Positions 1 through 10,244 of a DNA stretch of 64,000 nt are shown piece after piece (position 1 is the stretch's first letter; each line of letters starts with the position of its first letter). The position numbers and the translations under genes are program-made. The DNA is from Uloborus plumipes (taxonomy: Eukaryota > Arthropoda > Arachnida > Araneae > Uloboridae), in assembly GCA_038373865.1 (NCBI GenBank), contig JAXGGA010001075.1, positions 62,001-126,000 on the forward strand, written 5' to 3'. The notes beneath the pieces were generated by a model. It was given only the letters and a program-made list of their open reading frames with translations. It did no database searches and was not told the DNA's origin.

Positions 1-592
1 TCACAAGCTCCTTGTGCCAAGGGATGAGACTTTTCTTCTGTTGGTGACCCTGTAGAGTTCACTGTATTAATAAAATACCACTTAGAGTTCTGAATGTTTT
101 GTGAACTTTTCCCAGGAGAAAGAGAAGTATATGATAAGTCACTCTTTTATTGAAATGTGCAATAGCTATCCAAAGGAAAAATACTCATAAGAGGTTAGAA
201 TTTTTGGGGAGTGTGTTTTATAAAATATCTGGAAGGAAGGCAATGAGTGCTTGCTACTTAGGAATGAAGATTAGCAATTGAATTTAGTTATTTCATCTCT
301 TATTTATTATCTGGCATTTAAATAATTTAAATTTAAGAGAGTACAGAAAAAAGTTTCCTAAACCAATAGGCCATATACATTCTTTTATAATGAAGTTTCG
401 GTTTCTTTCTCTCTACTTTGGAGAAAAAAGAACAAAACAGTTAAATTGTATACTGAAAGTAGTATTTGGTTTTTGTAAAAAAGATACAGCTGCTTGAAAT
501 AGAGTAGTTTTGCTAGTTAACGTAGGCACTAGAACCAGAACACAAAGTATGAAAACAAAATATTGCACATATGGTAAATTATGTTTATTATG
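1..592. other. AT-rich DNA, no gene seen
   Basis: I see no coding region, RNA gene or terminal repeat in this stretch. It is AT-rich with short homopolymer runs and looks like intergenic or intronic host DNA next to the large hAT-type insertion that starts at 601. Confidence 0.6.
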
Positions 593-1666
593 CTCTATAT
601 CGGTGGTTTCCAACCGTTTTCATGTTGCGACCCCTTTTTAACAAACTAAACAAGCTGCGACCTCATATGCCCCCACCCCAATATAACTTCATATGTAATT
701 TTTCGAAATTCTAGTCATAAAATTGCATTTTATAAGATCTCTAGTGATATTAGAAGGAGACAAGGTTCATTTAGTTTTATGAACGGCTTGAACCCCAGAG
801 ATTTTTCTTTGGATATTTCTCAAAATTTAACTCTTAGAAATTAAGTTTCAGACATGAGGAAAATGGGGGGGGGGGGGGGGATAGGGGCCGCTGTATTTCA
901 TTGATAAAATAGAGTATCATAAAAAAACTCAATTGTGTAGACCGTTTTTGTTGATTTTCATGGAAGTGATGGTGTTTGGTTCTCTCCATCGTAAAATTGA
1001 GGTTATAAAAGCGCATTCATTAAGGTCATATATTTGATAATATTAGAAAAAGAATTTGGGTTCAAAGACTATCCTCCGAAACTCATGAAATTGAAGTTTC
1101 AAAAACATGATTTTAAACGATTTTTAATCGTGAGAAGGACACTTCCCCGGAAACTTTTCGAAATTTAAGTTCAAAATATACAGGAGTAGTTATCTTTGAT
1201 GAAGAGGGGAAATATTCAGACTCCCTCCCGAACTTTTTTTTTGAAATTTATGTTCTAAACGCGCAGTTTTAGATGATCTTTAGCTATGTTGAGAGGACAG
1301 TAGGAACCAGGGTTGCCAGACGTCCCGGATTTCAAGGGACAGTCCCATTTTTTGAAATATTGTCCCGCGTCCCGGGGAACCTTGATACGGGACGGCTAAA
1401 GTCCAGTATTCTGGCTAGAAGCAGCATTTTACAAAATGAAACATTATTTTCAGTAAAAAAATGAAGTAAAACAAGAAATGTGAAATAGAGTGATAAGAAA
1501 ATTGATTGAATTGTAATATTTTCCTGTTCTGAAGTAATGTTAGTGCTCTATTCATTTAGAGCAGAAATTATTGTGACAATCAATTCAACAAACGTTCATT
1601 GTAAAAACGGTGTATCTCCTTGTAAATGATTTTACTATCTAATATCTTTACACGAGCAATTCTTGT

Positions 1667-1700
1667 ATATATATATATATATATAAATATATATATATAT
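1667..1700. repeat. (TA)n microsatellite, left part
   Basis: This is an alternating TA tract just inside the Helitron-like 5' end. The Tc1-type element at 1702-2920 inserted at one of its TA dinucleotides, splitting it from the longer tract at 2921-3001. Confidence 0.9.
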
Positions 1701-1701
1701 A

Positions 1702-2917
1702 CACTGAAGTGACAAAAGTCATGGGATAGCAATATGCAAATTTTCAGATGGCAGTAGCATCGCATAGAACAGGTATAAATGCGCAGTGCTTTTACAGAGC
1801 TTTCATTTCTGTTCAAGTTATTCATGTGAAGAGGTTTTAACGTGATGATGACCGCACGACGTGAATTAACAGACTTTGAACGCGGAATGTTAGTTGGAGC
1901 TAGACGCATGGGTCATGCCATTTCGGAAATCGTTAGAGAATTCAACATTCCCAGATCCACTGTGTCAAGAGTGTGCCGAGAGTATGAAATTTCAGGCATA
2001 ACATCCCACCATGGACAGCGCAGTGGTCGACCGCCTGCACTTAAAGATCGAGACCGGCGACGTCTGCAAAGAGTCGTAAATTCTAACAGACAAGCAACAC
2101 TGCGTCAAATCACCGTAGAAATCAATGTGGGACGTGCAATGGACGTGTCTGCTAGAACTGTGCGGAGAAATTTGGATTTCTTGGGCTATTCCAGCAGAAG
2201 ACCGACTCGAGTGCCTTTACTGACAGAACGACATCGCTTGCAGCGACTCTCGTGGGCACGTGAGCATATCGGTTGGTCCCTAGATGAATGGAAAACCGTG
2301 GCCTGGTCCGATGAGTCACGATTTCAGCTGGTAAGAGCCGATGGTAGGGTTCGAGTGTGGCGCAGACCCCACGAAGCCATGGACCCAAACTGTCAGCAAG
2401 GCACTGTTCAAGCTGGTGGTGGCTCCGTAATGGTGTGGGCTGTTTTTTCATGGCATGGACTTGGTCCTCTAGTGCGACTGGACCGAACATTGACTGGAAA
2501 TGCTTATGTACAGCTACTGGGAGATCACTTGCAGCCATTCATGGACTTCATGTACCCAAACAACGATGGGATTTTTATGGATGACAATGCGCCATGTCAC
2601 CGGGCCACAACTGTTCGCAATTGGTTTGAAGAAAATTCTGGACAATTCCAACGAATGATTTGGCCACCTAGATCGCCCGACATGAATCCCATTGAGCATT
2701 TATGGGACACCATCGAGAGGTCTGTTCGTGCCCAAAATCCTGCCCCATCAACGCTTTCACAATTATGGACGTCTATCGAGACAGCATGGCTCAAATATTC
2801 CTGCAGAAGACTTCCAACGACTTGTTGAGTCCATGCCACGTCGAGTTGTTGCACTTCGCCGGGCAAAAGGAGGGCCGACACGATATTAAGAGGTATCCCA
2901 TGACTTTTGTCACTTCA

Positions 2918-2920
<3 letters not shown>
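1702..2920 (+). mobile_element. Tc1/mariner-type transposon, near intact
   Basis: A perfect 27-bp terminal inverted repeat begins CACTGAAGTGACAAAAGTCA at 1702 and its reverse complement ends at 2920. TA lies directly outside each end. The 1219-bp length and single transposase ORF on the plus strand are typical of autonomous Tc1-like elements. It sits in a TA microsatellite, which offers many TA targets. The perfect TIRs suggest a fairly recent insertion, although the transposase gene already carries a 3' frameshift. Confidence 0.95.
1842..2828 (+). CDS. Tc1-like transposase, DD36E spacing, frameshifted C-terminus
   Basis: This enzyme would bind the TIRs and cut and join the element through two-metal DDE chemistry in the nucleus. 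The 328-residue frame has an N-terminal helix-turn-helix (about residues 10-50, with SRVCREYE), a second HTH-like region (about 85-120), and catalytic residues D157 in WSDESRF, D248 in MDDNAPCH and E285 in SPDMNPIEHLWD. There are 36 residues between the second Asp and the Glu, whereas classical Tc1 has 34. The first ATG codons at 1842 lie just downstream of the subterminal region. Near 2785-2800 a one-base indel changes frame: the frame ending at about 2887 reads IPAEDFQRLVESMPRRVVAL, which is the expected family C-terminus. The current product therefore ends with an aberrant tail and may be inactive. Confidence 0.92.
   Translation: MMMTARRELTDFERGMLVGARRMGHAISEIVREFNIPRSTVSRVCREYEISGITSHHGQRSGRPPALKDRDRRRLQRVVNSNRQATLRQITVEINVGRAMDVSARTVRRNLDFLGYSSRRPTRVPLLTERHRLQRLSWAREHIGWSLDEWKTVAWSDESRFQLVRADGRVRVWRRPHEAMDPNCQQGTVQAGGGSVMVWAVFSWHGLGPLVRLDRTLTGNAYVQLLGDHLQPFMDFMYPNNDGIFMDDNAPCHRATTVRNWFEENSGQFQRMIWPPRSPDMNPIEHLWDTIERSVRAQNPAPSTLSQLWTSIETAWLKYSCRRLPTTC

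Positions 2921-3001
<81 letters not shown>
2921..3001. repeat. (TA)n microsatellite, about 80 bp
   Basis: This is a pure TA tract immediately after the Tc1-type element, and its first TA is the element's duplicated target. It continues the tract at 1667-1700. Confidence 0.95.
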
Positions 3002-3005
<4 letters not shown>

Positions 3006-6000
3006 GAAAGTTGTCCAAAATGGGGACGCTAACATATTTCTGTCTGCAAAAAAAAAATCTATAAATAAGAAAAATGTGGCAAAGTATTTCCCGTTTAGAG
3101 CATGTCTTAGACTATGAGATGGCAAGGGGATTTTTTTAAAAAAATCCTTAGTATTGGCAAAAAAACCATTTTTCTGAATAATGTTCGAAGTCCCCGTTTT
3201 GGACAACCGGGTGGGTAAAATGGGGTACTCATATGAAATAGCATATAAATTCAAGTTCTGCTGCGAAATTTTATTAGAAAAACTTGTTTTGCAAAAAAAG
3301 ATTGACTTTAATGCAAAATCAAAATGCAGATAAGGAATTTTACCCTTTTTAACAGTTACTAGAATGTCACAAAAAGTAATCAAATACAAAAGTCACATAT
3401 AAAATTGACATCACTTTCGTCAACACTTGAACATGCTTCATGGGCCCAACCTCGACAGCTGCTACATTGAATCCACCCCTCTTTGTGTTTGGAGTCAATT
3501 TAAAGCTCATTACAAAAAATGCAAGCGTCATTTCTATTCTCTTCCTCATCAGATGATAACGGATCTTGATTTTTTTTATTTTCTTCTCATTTTTAGCTTT
3601 TGAATATTTATGATTGGGTTCGGTGGGTTTCTTGACCAATTTTCTTTTCAGTTTATTTTGCTTTTCATTTTTCTCCTGTTCCATAGCTTCCAATTCTGCT
3701 TTATAAGGCGATGAAGTGAGTATGGCAGTTTTACCTCTCCTTTTGTCATTCACTTTTTTTTCATGCAGTCAATTTCTTGTGGTGGAGGCATTATTATTTA
3801 GGTGAAATGTTATACGCTGAACATGTCTGGGGTTCTATAGCTGGAGATATTCCAAACGATGAAGTGGAAGGTGGGGGTGTGACGATTCCATCACTCGATG
3901 CTAAATGACGTTCTAAAGGGTTGTTAGCAGGTTTTTCAGTTGTTTCTGAAGGCGCAAATAAATGTTCAGGGAACACATCTCTGTTAAAGGGATATATCCC
4001 TGTTTTTTTAAACCCATTCATAGCATTTTGCACAGTAGCTGCTCTTGAAAATGCTTTTTTGAAAAGGTTTCCGACCTGGTAAATTGTCACGCATCGTCCA
4101 GGGTGATGTATGAACCATTTCCTTGTCTCTTGCTCATAAAAGGCACTAAGTGGTGCCATGAAAGAGACATCGAGTGGCTGCAACCGATGTGTGGTGTGAG
4201 GGGGAAAGCATATCAACACCACGTTATTTTCCCGAACAAAATTCACCAGTTCCAAGCTTTTTGTAGGGAATTGTGGCCATCAAGTATTAACAACACTGGC
4301 TTTGTAGGTCCTGGATTTGAATGTTCCACAAACTTCTTGAACCAAACAAGGAAAGTCTCCTTGTTAATCCAACCACTCTCGTGATATACCGCAAATGATC
4401 CAGGAGGGGCATCATCCATCAAGAGAGCATTTTCTCGCTTTCTAGGAAAGACAAACATAGTTGGAACGAAATTTCCTGCAGCATTGACACAGATTTCTGT
4501 TGTCACAAGTAGGGATGGACCGGATATCCGGTAACTATCCGGTATCCGGCCTATCCGGCTTATATTTTAAGTATCCCGTACTTCCGGATATCCGATCCGA
4601 CTGACCACCCCGGATACGGATATCCGGAAGATTTTTTGCAGGATATCCGGCAAAGTATCCGGTATTGATGTAGGAGATATCCGGAATTGATGTGAGGGTT
4701 ATCAGGTACTATGTGAAGACCTAATTGAATATTTTCTTTTTTACAAAAATCCCATTTAAAAATTTCATTGTTTGATAAACCTTTTAGATGATGTAATTAC
4801 TTTTTATCTTTCCTTTTTACCAATTTTTGCTTCTAAAACAAAAAATTTTTTGTTATTCCTCCGACTTTGTACTGGACATGGAAGCATTCTGCATATTTGA
4901 TTTTTCACAATTTAAAGATAAAGTATAATTGTCTTCAGCTTTTCAAAAATATTTTAGTTAAAATATTTAGAAAGAAAAAGCTACAAACCTTCAAAGGATT
5001 AATGTGCGACAAAAGGTTGAAAAAAACTTACGATCATATCGTTAGTTCATAAAAATTAATCGCAGTAGCTTTTAATATAAGTTCTCAAATTATTTTATTT
5101 ATTGAATTCTTTTATTTTTAGTTTTTGTACTTCTAACAAAAATTGCGATCTATTAACACCCAATGATGATGTAATTAGATATATTTTACTTTGCCACTAT
5201 TATTGCTTTATTTTAATTGAAAGTAACATACAATAAATGAGTTATCTAACATTGGCGAAAGTATTCTTTTAGATAATGTAAACATCTGTCCCCATGAATC
5301 ATCGCAACTTAGCCATGCTTTTTTTTTGAAGGAGAGTTTGAATGTGTGTAAAGAAATTTTGAATCTTGCACTTGGTTTCGTTCTTTCTTTTTGTAATCCC
5401 TTCCTTTCATACAAGATATTTCTCTGCTATTAGAATTTTTTCACGTCTGTCATGCGTAACTCCGTAACTCCTCGAGAACATGTTGAGCATGACCCTCAAT
5501 AACATTCAATCTAGTCTCGAAAAATTAAAGCTTTATAAACTCAAATATACCTTTATTTCAGAATTTTCATTTGGTCCCAAATTCTTGAAAAGACTGTTAG
5601 AACTGCTTGTAACTCGAACTATCAATAACTCTAAGCTTTTAGCCGGTCCCTTGGGACTAAGAGCTCTTGAGACTCGACTGTATTTAAGATGTTAATTTGC
5701 ATCTTTAGAAAGTGTATTTTGTTTTTTGGAATTTAAGTAAAACTTTAAGTTAATTATTTAGATGTAAGTTTATTAATTTATTTTTTTAAGTGGACATGTT
5801 TAGAATAATTTTTAACAATAATAATATATCGGTCATTTCAGCGAAAATGGTACAAATCAGTCCCGATACTTCAGAATTTTGGTAATTAATTTCAATATTT
5901 ACCACCAATTAATTATATTTATTTATTTGTTCTCTATCTAATTGTGTGTAACCAAGTATTACTTATCTCATCAGATAAAATAGACACGTAAAAAGTAAAT

Positions 6001-7110
6001 AAACGAATAAATAAAATATAGTTCTTCCGTAGAAAAATTCCTCAATCGTTTAAAAAAAAAAAATAAATAAATAAAAGTACAAAGAAGGAATTCAAAACAC
6101 ATTTTAATAAAGAAAGAAAAAAAAATTCCTTCGTTAATAAAATAATCTCATTTTTAATCAGTTGCCAGTTGTTAAATATAAATAAAGAATAAAATGCTCT
6201 TGTGAATGAAAAAATTTTGTTAAAAAAAATCGTCTGCCAAAAAAAAAGAAAAGATAATAATAATAATAAAACAAATAAATAAATAAACAAAAAATCGTCT
6301 GCACAGACAGTCATTTTTTTTCTGAGCCTGCTTTTCCGCCATGTTTGCGGAGTCGGAATCAGAGTCCTCACAGAAGATTATTCAGAAAAGTACTTTACAA
6401 ACATTATTTATCAAAACCATTTTCTTACAAAGTTAGTTTGAAAGAAATCCGACTTTAAGTTCAGGATCAACATTCAACTTAAATTCCCCTTAGGCGCTAA
6501 TGTTAAATTTTTCTTTCTGAACGGTTCAATATTGAACGAAAAATGGTTCAAATCAAAAAGCGAAGTATGAGAATGAGTCTCTCCGAGATCTTTCAAACAA
6601 AAAAAAGTTTATTCCATTCGGACTGTTCACTCAAAAGTTATTAGGCAGGGAATTGTTGCTTGAACGGCTCAATTTTTTTAATCAAAAAAATGTTCAAATT
6701 GAAAATTTAAATACGGTAATGAAGTATCCTTTCTGAGATCCTTCGACCAAGAAAAAAAATTTGTTTGACTCAGACTGTTCACTCAAAAGTTATTAGGGGT
6801 GACAGCTTGTTCAAACGATTCAATGTTAAATGAAAAATTATTCAAATCGAAAATGTAAGTACAGGAATGAAGCATCCTTGATAAGATCTTTCAAACGAAA
6901 AAAAGTTTAATGTAAGAATGAAGGCTTTCATGGCCGGAGTAAATACTAGTTACGGATTCCGGGCTGTTGTGCCGTGGTCTGGGTGGCTTTAATCCATACG
7001 TTTCGATCGCAACTGCGGCGATCATCTTCAGTGGGTGTCCTTGATTTATTTGGCGACTGATGCGAAATTTCGAACTGCTGCAAGATTTTAAATTGAAAAC
7101 GCAGCGCCCT

Positions 7111-7350
7111 CTACCTTCCGGCTCGGGATTGACAGATGACTGGATGCCAAAGCTTGTTAACTTTTACTTCTTCCTCCTTCTTGTTAAAATTATTTGGGTG
7201 TTTGAAAATTTCAATGGCCTCTCTATGCAATCTGGGGAAAAAATTTGAAGTCCGTGAAATTATTTTGGCCTCTTTGAATTTTATATCATGTATTCTATTA
7301 CTGAAAGTGTGCTTCGCGATCACCGACTTTTCAGTCTGACCCAGCCGGCA
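7111..7350 (-). pseudogene. Penelope-like GIY-YIG endonuclease C-terminus (left arm)
   Basis: The minus-strand reading has GQTEKSVIAKHTFSN, then a lysine-rich link, FFPRLHREAIEIFKHPNNFN and a C-terminal LWHPVI before the stop at about 7111. This order (GxTEKSxxAEHxxxxxH, then ..R..REAIEI..) is characteristic of the GIY-YIG endonuclease at the C-terminus of Penelope-like elements. The Glu of REAIEI is the likely catalytic metal-binding residue. Only about the last 80 residues remain. The reverse transcriptase and the GIY-YIG motif itself are absent, so this is a dead fragment. Confidence 0.75.
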
Positions 7351-7359
7351 ATTTCTCTG

Positions 7360-7677
7360 ATGCATCAGAGAAATTGCCGGCTGGGTCAGACTGAAAAGTC
7401 GGGGATTGCGGAGCACACTTTCAGTAATCTGAAAAATTGCCGGCTGGGTCAGACTGAAAAGTGGGCGATCGCGAAGCACACTTTCAGTAATGGAATACAT
7501 GATATAAAATTCAAAGAGGCCAAAATAATTTCACGGACTTCAAATTTTTTCCCCAGATTGCATAGAGAGGCCATTGAAATTTTCAAACACCCAAATAATT
7601 TTAACAAGAAGGAGGAAGAAGTAAAAGTTAACAAGCTTTGGCATCCAGTCATCTGTCAATCCCGAGCCAGAAGGTAG
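7360..7677 (+). pseudogene. Penelope-like GIY-YIG endonuclease C-terminus (right arm)
   Basis: This is the plus-strand counterpart of the left arm. The segment NCRLGQTEKSGIAEHTFSN appears and then a second, slightly different copy (NCRLGQTEKWAIAKHTFSN), because about 60 bp are duplicated here. It is followed by the shared FFPRLHREAIEIFKHPNNFN region and a stop at about 7675. The open frame extends left into the inverted arm only because of the palindrome. It is a truncated retroelement fragment, not a host gene. Confidence 0.75.
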
Positions 7678-7749
7678 AGGGCTCTGCGTTTTCAATTTAA
7701 AATCTTGCAGCAGTTCGTAATTTCGCATCAGTCGCCAAATAAATCAACG

Positions 7750-7850
7750 ACACCCACTGAAGATGATCGCCGCAGTTGCGATCGAAACGTATGGATTAAA
7801 GCCATCCAGACCACGGCACAACAGCCCGGAATCCGTAACTAGTAAAAAAA
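7750..7850 (+). repeat. Penelope-like 3' end with hammerhead-like core
   Basis: After the endonuclease stop, CTGAAGA is followed by a hairpin GATCGC-CGCAGTT-GCGATC and then GAAAC. This is the order of the CUGANGA box, stem II and GAAA box of a hammerhead ribozyme. I could not place a stem III plus UH cleavage site or a stem I around it, so this copy is at best a decayed ribozyme. The inverted arm carries the same sequence at about 6985-7045. Confidence 0.4.
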
Positions 7851-9661
7851 AGTTTGTTCAAATCGGACTGTTCATTAAAAAGTTAGTATTGTCAGACAGG
7901 TTGTTTGAACAGCTCAAAGTTGAACCAAAAATTGTTCAAATCGAAAAATCAAATATGGGAATGAGCTGTACTTGCCGAGATCTTTCCAACAAAAAAATGT
8001 TTAATGTAAGAATGAAGTAATGAATATAATAGTAAAAAAATGTTTGTTCAAATCGGAATGTTCATTCAAAAGCTATTAGGGGGGGGGGGACAGACAGACA
8101 CACACACAAATTCCCCATCTCAATACCCTACTTTCCAATTTTTAATTTTTCAACATTTATTTAACTTTTTTATTTCTTTTTGACTTTTTTTTGGACTTGG
8201 CGATATTTTTAGATGCATTAAGCCACTTTTAATGCTTTTTTCGTCTTTCTTTTATTTTTAATGAGAAAGTAGGCTAAAAATAAGGGGACATGCAATGTAA
8301 TTGAAATGCCGGATGTCCGCAGGATATCCGGGGACACAATACTGGATATCCGGTATCCGGCTAGTGATGAGCCGCCGGATATCCGATATCCGGTATCCGA
8401 CAAATCACTATCCGGTCCATCCCTAGTCACAAGTACCCCTCGCTCGGCTGATGCCAAACTGCCAACTTGTTTTTTTCCACGAAGAGCAAGGACTTTAGAT
8501 GGCTTATTGGGCACTGTCAAGATGCCTGTCTCATCTACATTGTAAATATCATTGGGTGAGAATTGATATTTTAGATACAATGACTCTAATAAATCAAAGA
8601 ACATTTTGAGAGCGACGCGATTAAAACCTTTTGCACGCGCCATTGAGGTTTTTTCAGGATTACGTAGAGCTAATATTGGATGACGTTTTAGAAATCCATA
8701 AAGCCAGTCTTTTCCAGCCATTCTCCGTTCCATGTTAAAAACATGCTGAATTTTGTTTTTCTCTGCTAGCTCAAACGCGAGAGTTCTCAAATCTGATAGC
8801 GTAACGCCAAACAACCTCTCTTCCAAATGTAAGAGATGGTCCACCAATTCCTTCTCTTGGGCTTCCGAAAAAACTGTTTTATATCTTCCTAAGCGTTTAG
8901 CAGCAGTCGCTTGTGTTATTCACATCAGCGCGAGTTTAAATTTTATGGTATTTGGCAACGTTAAATTGTTATTGTTTTTGAAATGTTAAAGCAAGGCTTC
9001 ACTAGATAATTGTCTTATACAGTCTGTTTCATTTATTAAAAAGCCATGGGATAAAAGCAGTGATGGTAACTTACACAATATAAAAATCGGATTATTTTAC
9101 TTTTCAAGTACGATTTAAAAATTGAGCATAATAGTGTTACAGTTAGTTTTCAAACCTCCTTTTTTCCTCCTCAAGAGTGTTTAGTAAGATATTTCAGGTA
9201 AAAAATCAACTCAATTTTCTTAAAATATTAAGTTTCAAAACAAAATTACATCTATCTAATATCTTTAGACGAGCAATTCTTGTATATATATATTTCGAAT
9301 CTCGAAAACGGCTCTAACGATTTTGATAAAATTTTGTATTAAGATAAAGTTTTGGTTTTTGAGTTCATCTACATTGGCGTTTTTTCTGTAAAAACGCAAG
9401 TTTTCACAAAAAACCCAGTTTTTTGTGCCTTCATTAGAAGTTTGACGAGCTTTCTTTCGCCATTTTCTTTATGATTACTCTTATTGTTACTGTTTCATAG
9501 AAACCACGTTTTATTATAACAATGGATTTCATATTTAATCGCATCAGCGTAAATTTAAATTTTTATGGTATTTGGCAAACAAGTTTTGGCAACACGTTAG
9601 AATTTTATTGTTTTTGAAATTTAATAGAGATCGATCAAAAGAAAGTTAGAATTGAGTGTGA

Positions 9662-10064
9662 GCAGCGGTAATCCGATCGGTAAGTCGTCGGACTCGTAAC
9701 CAGAGGGTCCCGGTCCGATCATATAGAGGAAGCCCAGCCGATCAAAGATCCACCGCCTTCATTAATGGTGGCTGGGGGACGTTAAAAATGTTCATGGTCA
9801 TAAAATCCTCCAAGTGAAACGATACCTCTGGGGGATGCTGGGCCAAGGGTTTGCTCGGCCCTTGGGCCTGGTTCAAAAATGAACAGAGTGCTCTTCAAGG
9901 CCCCATCCCGGTTAAACTACGAGTTGTGGTATGTACGGGGGGAACCTTGGAGTGTGAAGTCAAGTGAAAGTCAAAACCAACTGGAACCAAATGTACTGGA
10001 GAACATGGACTCTGCATCCATTCTCATCAACCCCTCCCCCGCTTTAGTCGCCAAATGAAATGAA
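9662..10064 (+). mobile_element. tRNA-derived SINE
   Basis: The 5' part has tRNA-like pol III promoter blocks: a box-A-like GATCGGTAAGTCGTCGG and a box-B-like GGTCCCGGTCCGATC. The body is the same as in the 54528-54827 copy (for example CCTCCAAGTGAAACGATACC, GAGTGCTCTTCAAGGCCC). The flanks ATTGAGTGTGA (9651-9661) and ATTGGGTGTGA (10065-10075) form an 11-bp target duplication with one mismatch. The paralogous Helitron-like copy at 45735-45750 reads ATTGTGTGATTT without the SINE. The 3' part is longer than in the second copy and ends in AAATGAAATG. Confidence 0.82.
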
Positions 10065-10244
10065 ATTGGGTGTGATTTAATGGTGAGCATGGATTAAATA
10101 AGGTTGTGTTTTTTTAAAACAAATTACGGCTGTTTTAAAACCAATTGCAACCAAAGGCTTAAAAATGCTTTTCAAGTTTATCTAAATAAGTACTTCGCAT
10201 TTTAGAAAAAAAAACACGAGTTTACAAACCTCTTTTTTTTTTTA

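Larger units (their letters stand above)
6922..7842. mobile_element. Head-to-head pair of truncated Penelope-like ends
   Basis: This is a roughly 920-bp inverted repeat. The left arm is a minus-strand and the right arm a plus-strand copy of the same 3' end: the C-terminus of a GIY-YIG-type endonuclease, a short 3' region and a conserved end (…CCGTAACTAGT). The centre (about 7335-7390) is almost perfectly palindromic. The right arm contains an extra duplicated segment of about 60 bp (7372-7430 and 7436-7494). Both copies are cut off at the 5' side. The uninterrupted target can be read at about 8001-8040, so this pair entered one of the tandem units. Inverted, 5'-truncated copies are usual for Penelope-like retroelements. 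Confidence 0.75.
6460..8090. repeat. Tandem array of about 150-bp units (interrupted)
   Basis: Units containing AAAAGTTATTAG, a CGGTTCAA-like word, GAGATCTTTCAAAC and CAAATCGGACTGTTCA recur at about 6480-6920 and again at 7845-8090, on either side of the Penelope-like pair. Units are roughly 150-165 bp and diverged. The same units occur reversed at 23160-23830. Confidence 0.75.
4510..8425. mobile_element. hAT-type element with GGATATCCGG subterminal repeats
   Basis: The ends TAGGGATGGACCGGATA and TATCCGGTCCATCCCTA are perfect inverted repeats, flanked by the 8-bp duplication GTCACAAG (4502-4509 and 8426-8433). The duplicated bases lie inside the pogo-type transposase gene. The first 170 bases and last 110 bases are packed with CCGGATATCCGG-type palindromes, a common arrangement for hAT transposase binding. 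The interior (about 4700-8150) is AT-rich, with tandem units of about 150 bp and a nested pair of Penelope-like ends. No hAT transposase is encoded, so it depended on one supplied in trans. Its core matches that of the 21924-25838 element. Confidence 0.88.
3002..8920 (-). mobile_element. pogo/Tigger-type transposon remnant, split by a hAT-type element
   Basis: The block from the end of the TA tract to about 8920 carries a transposase gene read on the minus strand. The left end begins GGGGAAAGTTGTCCAAAATG and contains more copies of the words TGTCCAAAA and AAATGGGG around 3192-3230, as in subterminal repeats. No matching terminus is found at the right. There the sequence passes into Helitron-like DNA (8921-8990 matches 9541-9620), so the transposon is truncated at the end that would encode the DNA-binding N-terminus. 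A 3.9-kb hAT-type element interrupts it at 4510-8425. Confidence 0.65.
3367..8920 (-). pseudogene. pogo/Tigger-type (CENP-B-like) transposase, broken
   Basis: Read on the minus strand, this is a DDE_1/CENP-B-family transposase. Order: end of an N-terminal HTH (RLGRYKTVFSEAQE, near 8890), CENP-B-type HTH (AGKDWLYGFLKRHP), then catalytic blocks YNVDETG (about 8545), LLILDGHNS (about 4270) and HTTHRLQPLDVSF (about 4180). The third block supplies Asp, as in the pogo DDD triad. The tail (about 3670-3753) is lysine-rich. Damage: the extreme N-terminal (psq-type) domain is missing, the hAT-type element splits the codons for GVLVTTE, a frameshift lies near 4255-4265, and another break lies near 3790-3750. 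Removing the insertion with one 8-bp duplication restores the frame across the junction. It cannot make active transposase. Confidence 0.85.

Noticed and set aside
866..882. Long G- and C-runs (also near 12070, 25301, 34838, 37757, 49253, 51245) as G-quadruplex elements
   Set aside because: They are single homopolymer runs spread among MITEs, without the four-tract spacing that would make a specific claim worthwhile.
2152..2881. Minus-strand ORFs over the Tc1 transposase
   Set aside because: Shadows of the plus-strand transposase, with no domain of their own.
2910..3389. Long minus-strand ORF with many IYIYIY residues
   Set aside because: It is translation of the (TA)n microsatellite and nearby AT-rich DNA, not a protein.
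6240..6300. AT-rich trinucleotide runs as a possible origin or CRISPR-like array
   Set aside because: Simple sequence only; there are no regular spacers or repeats.
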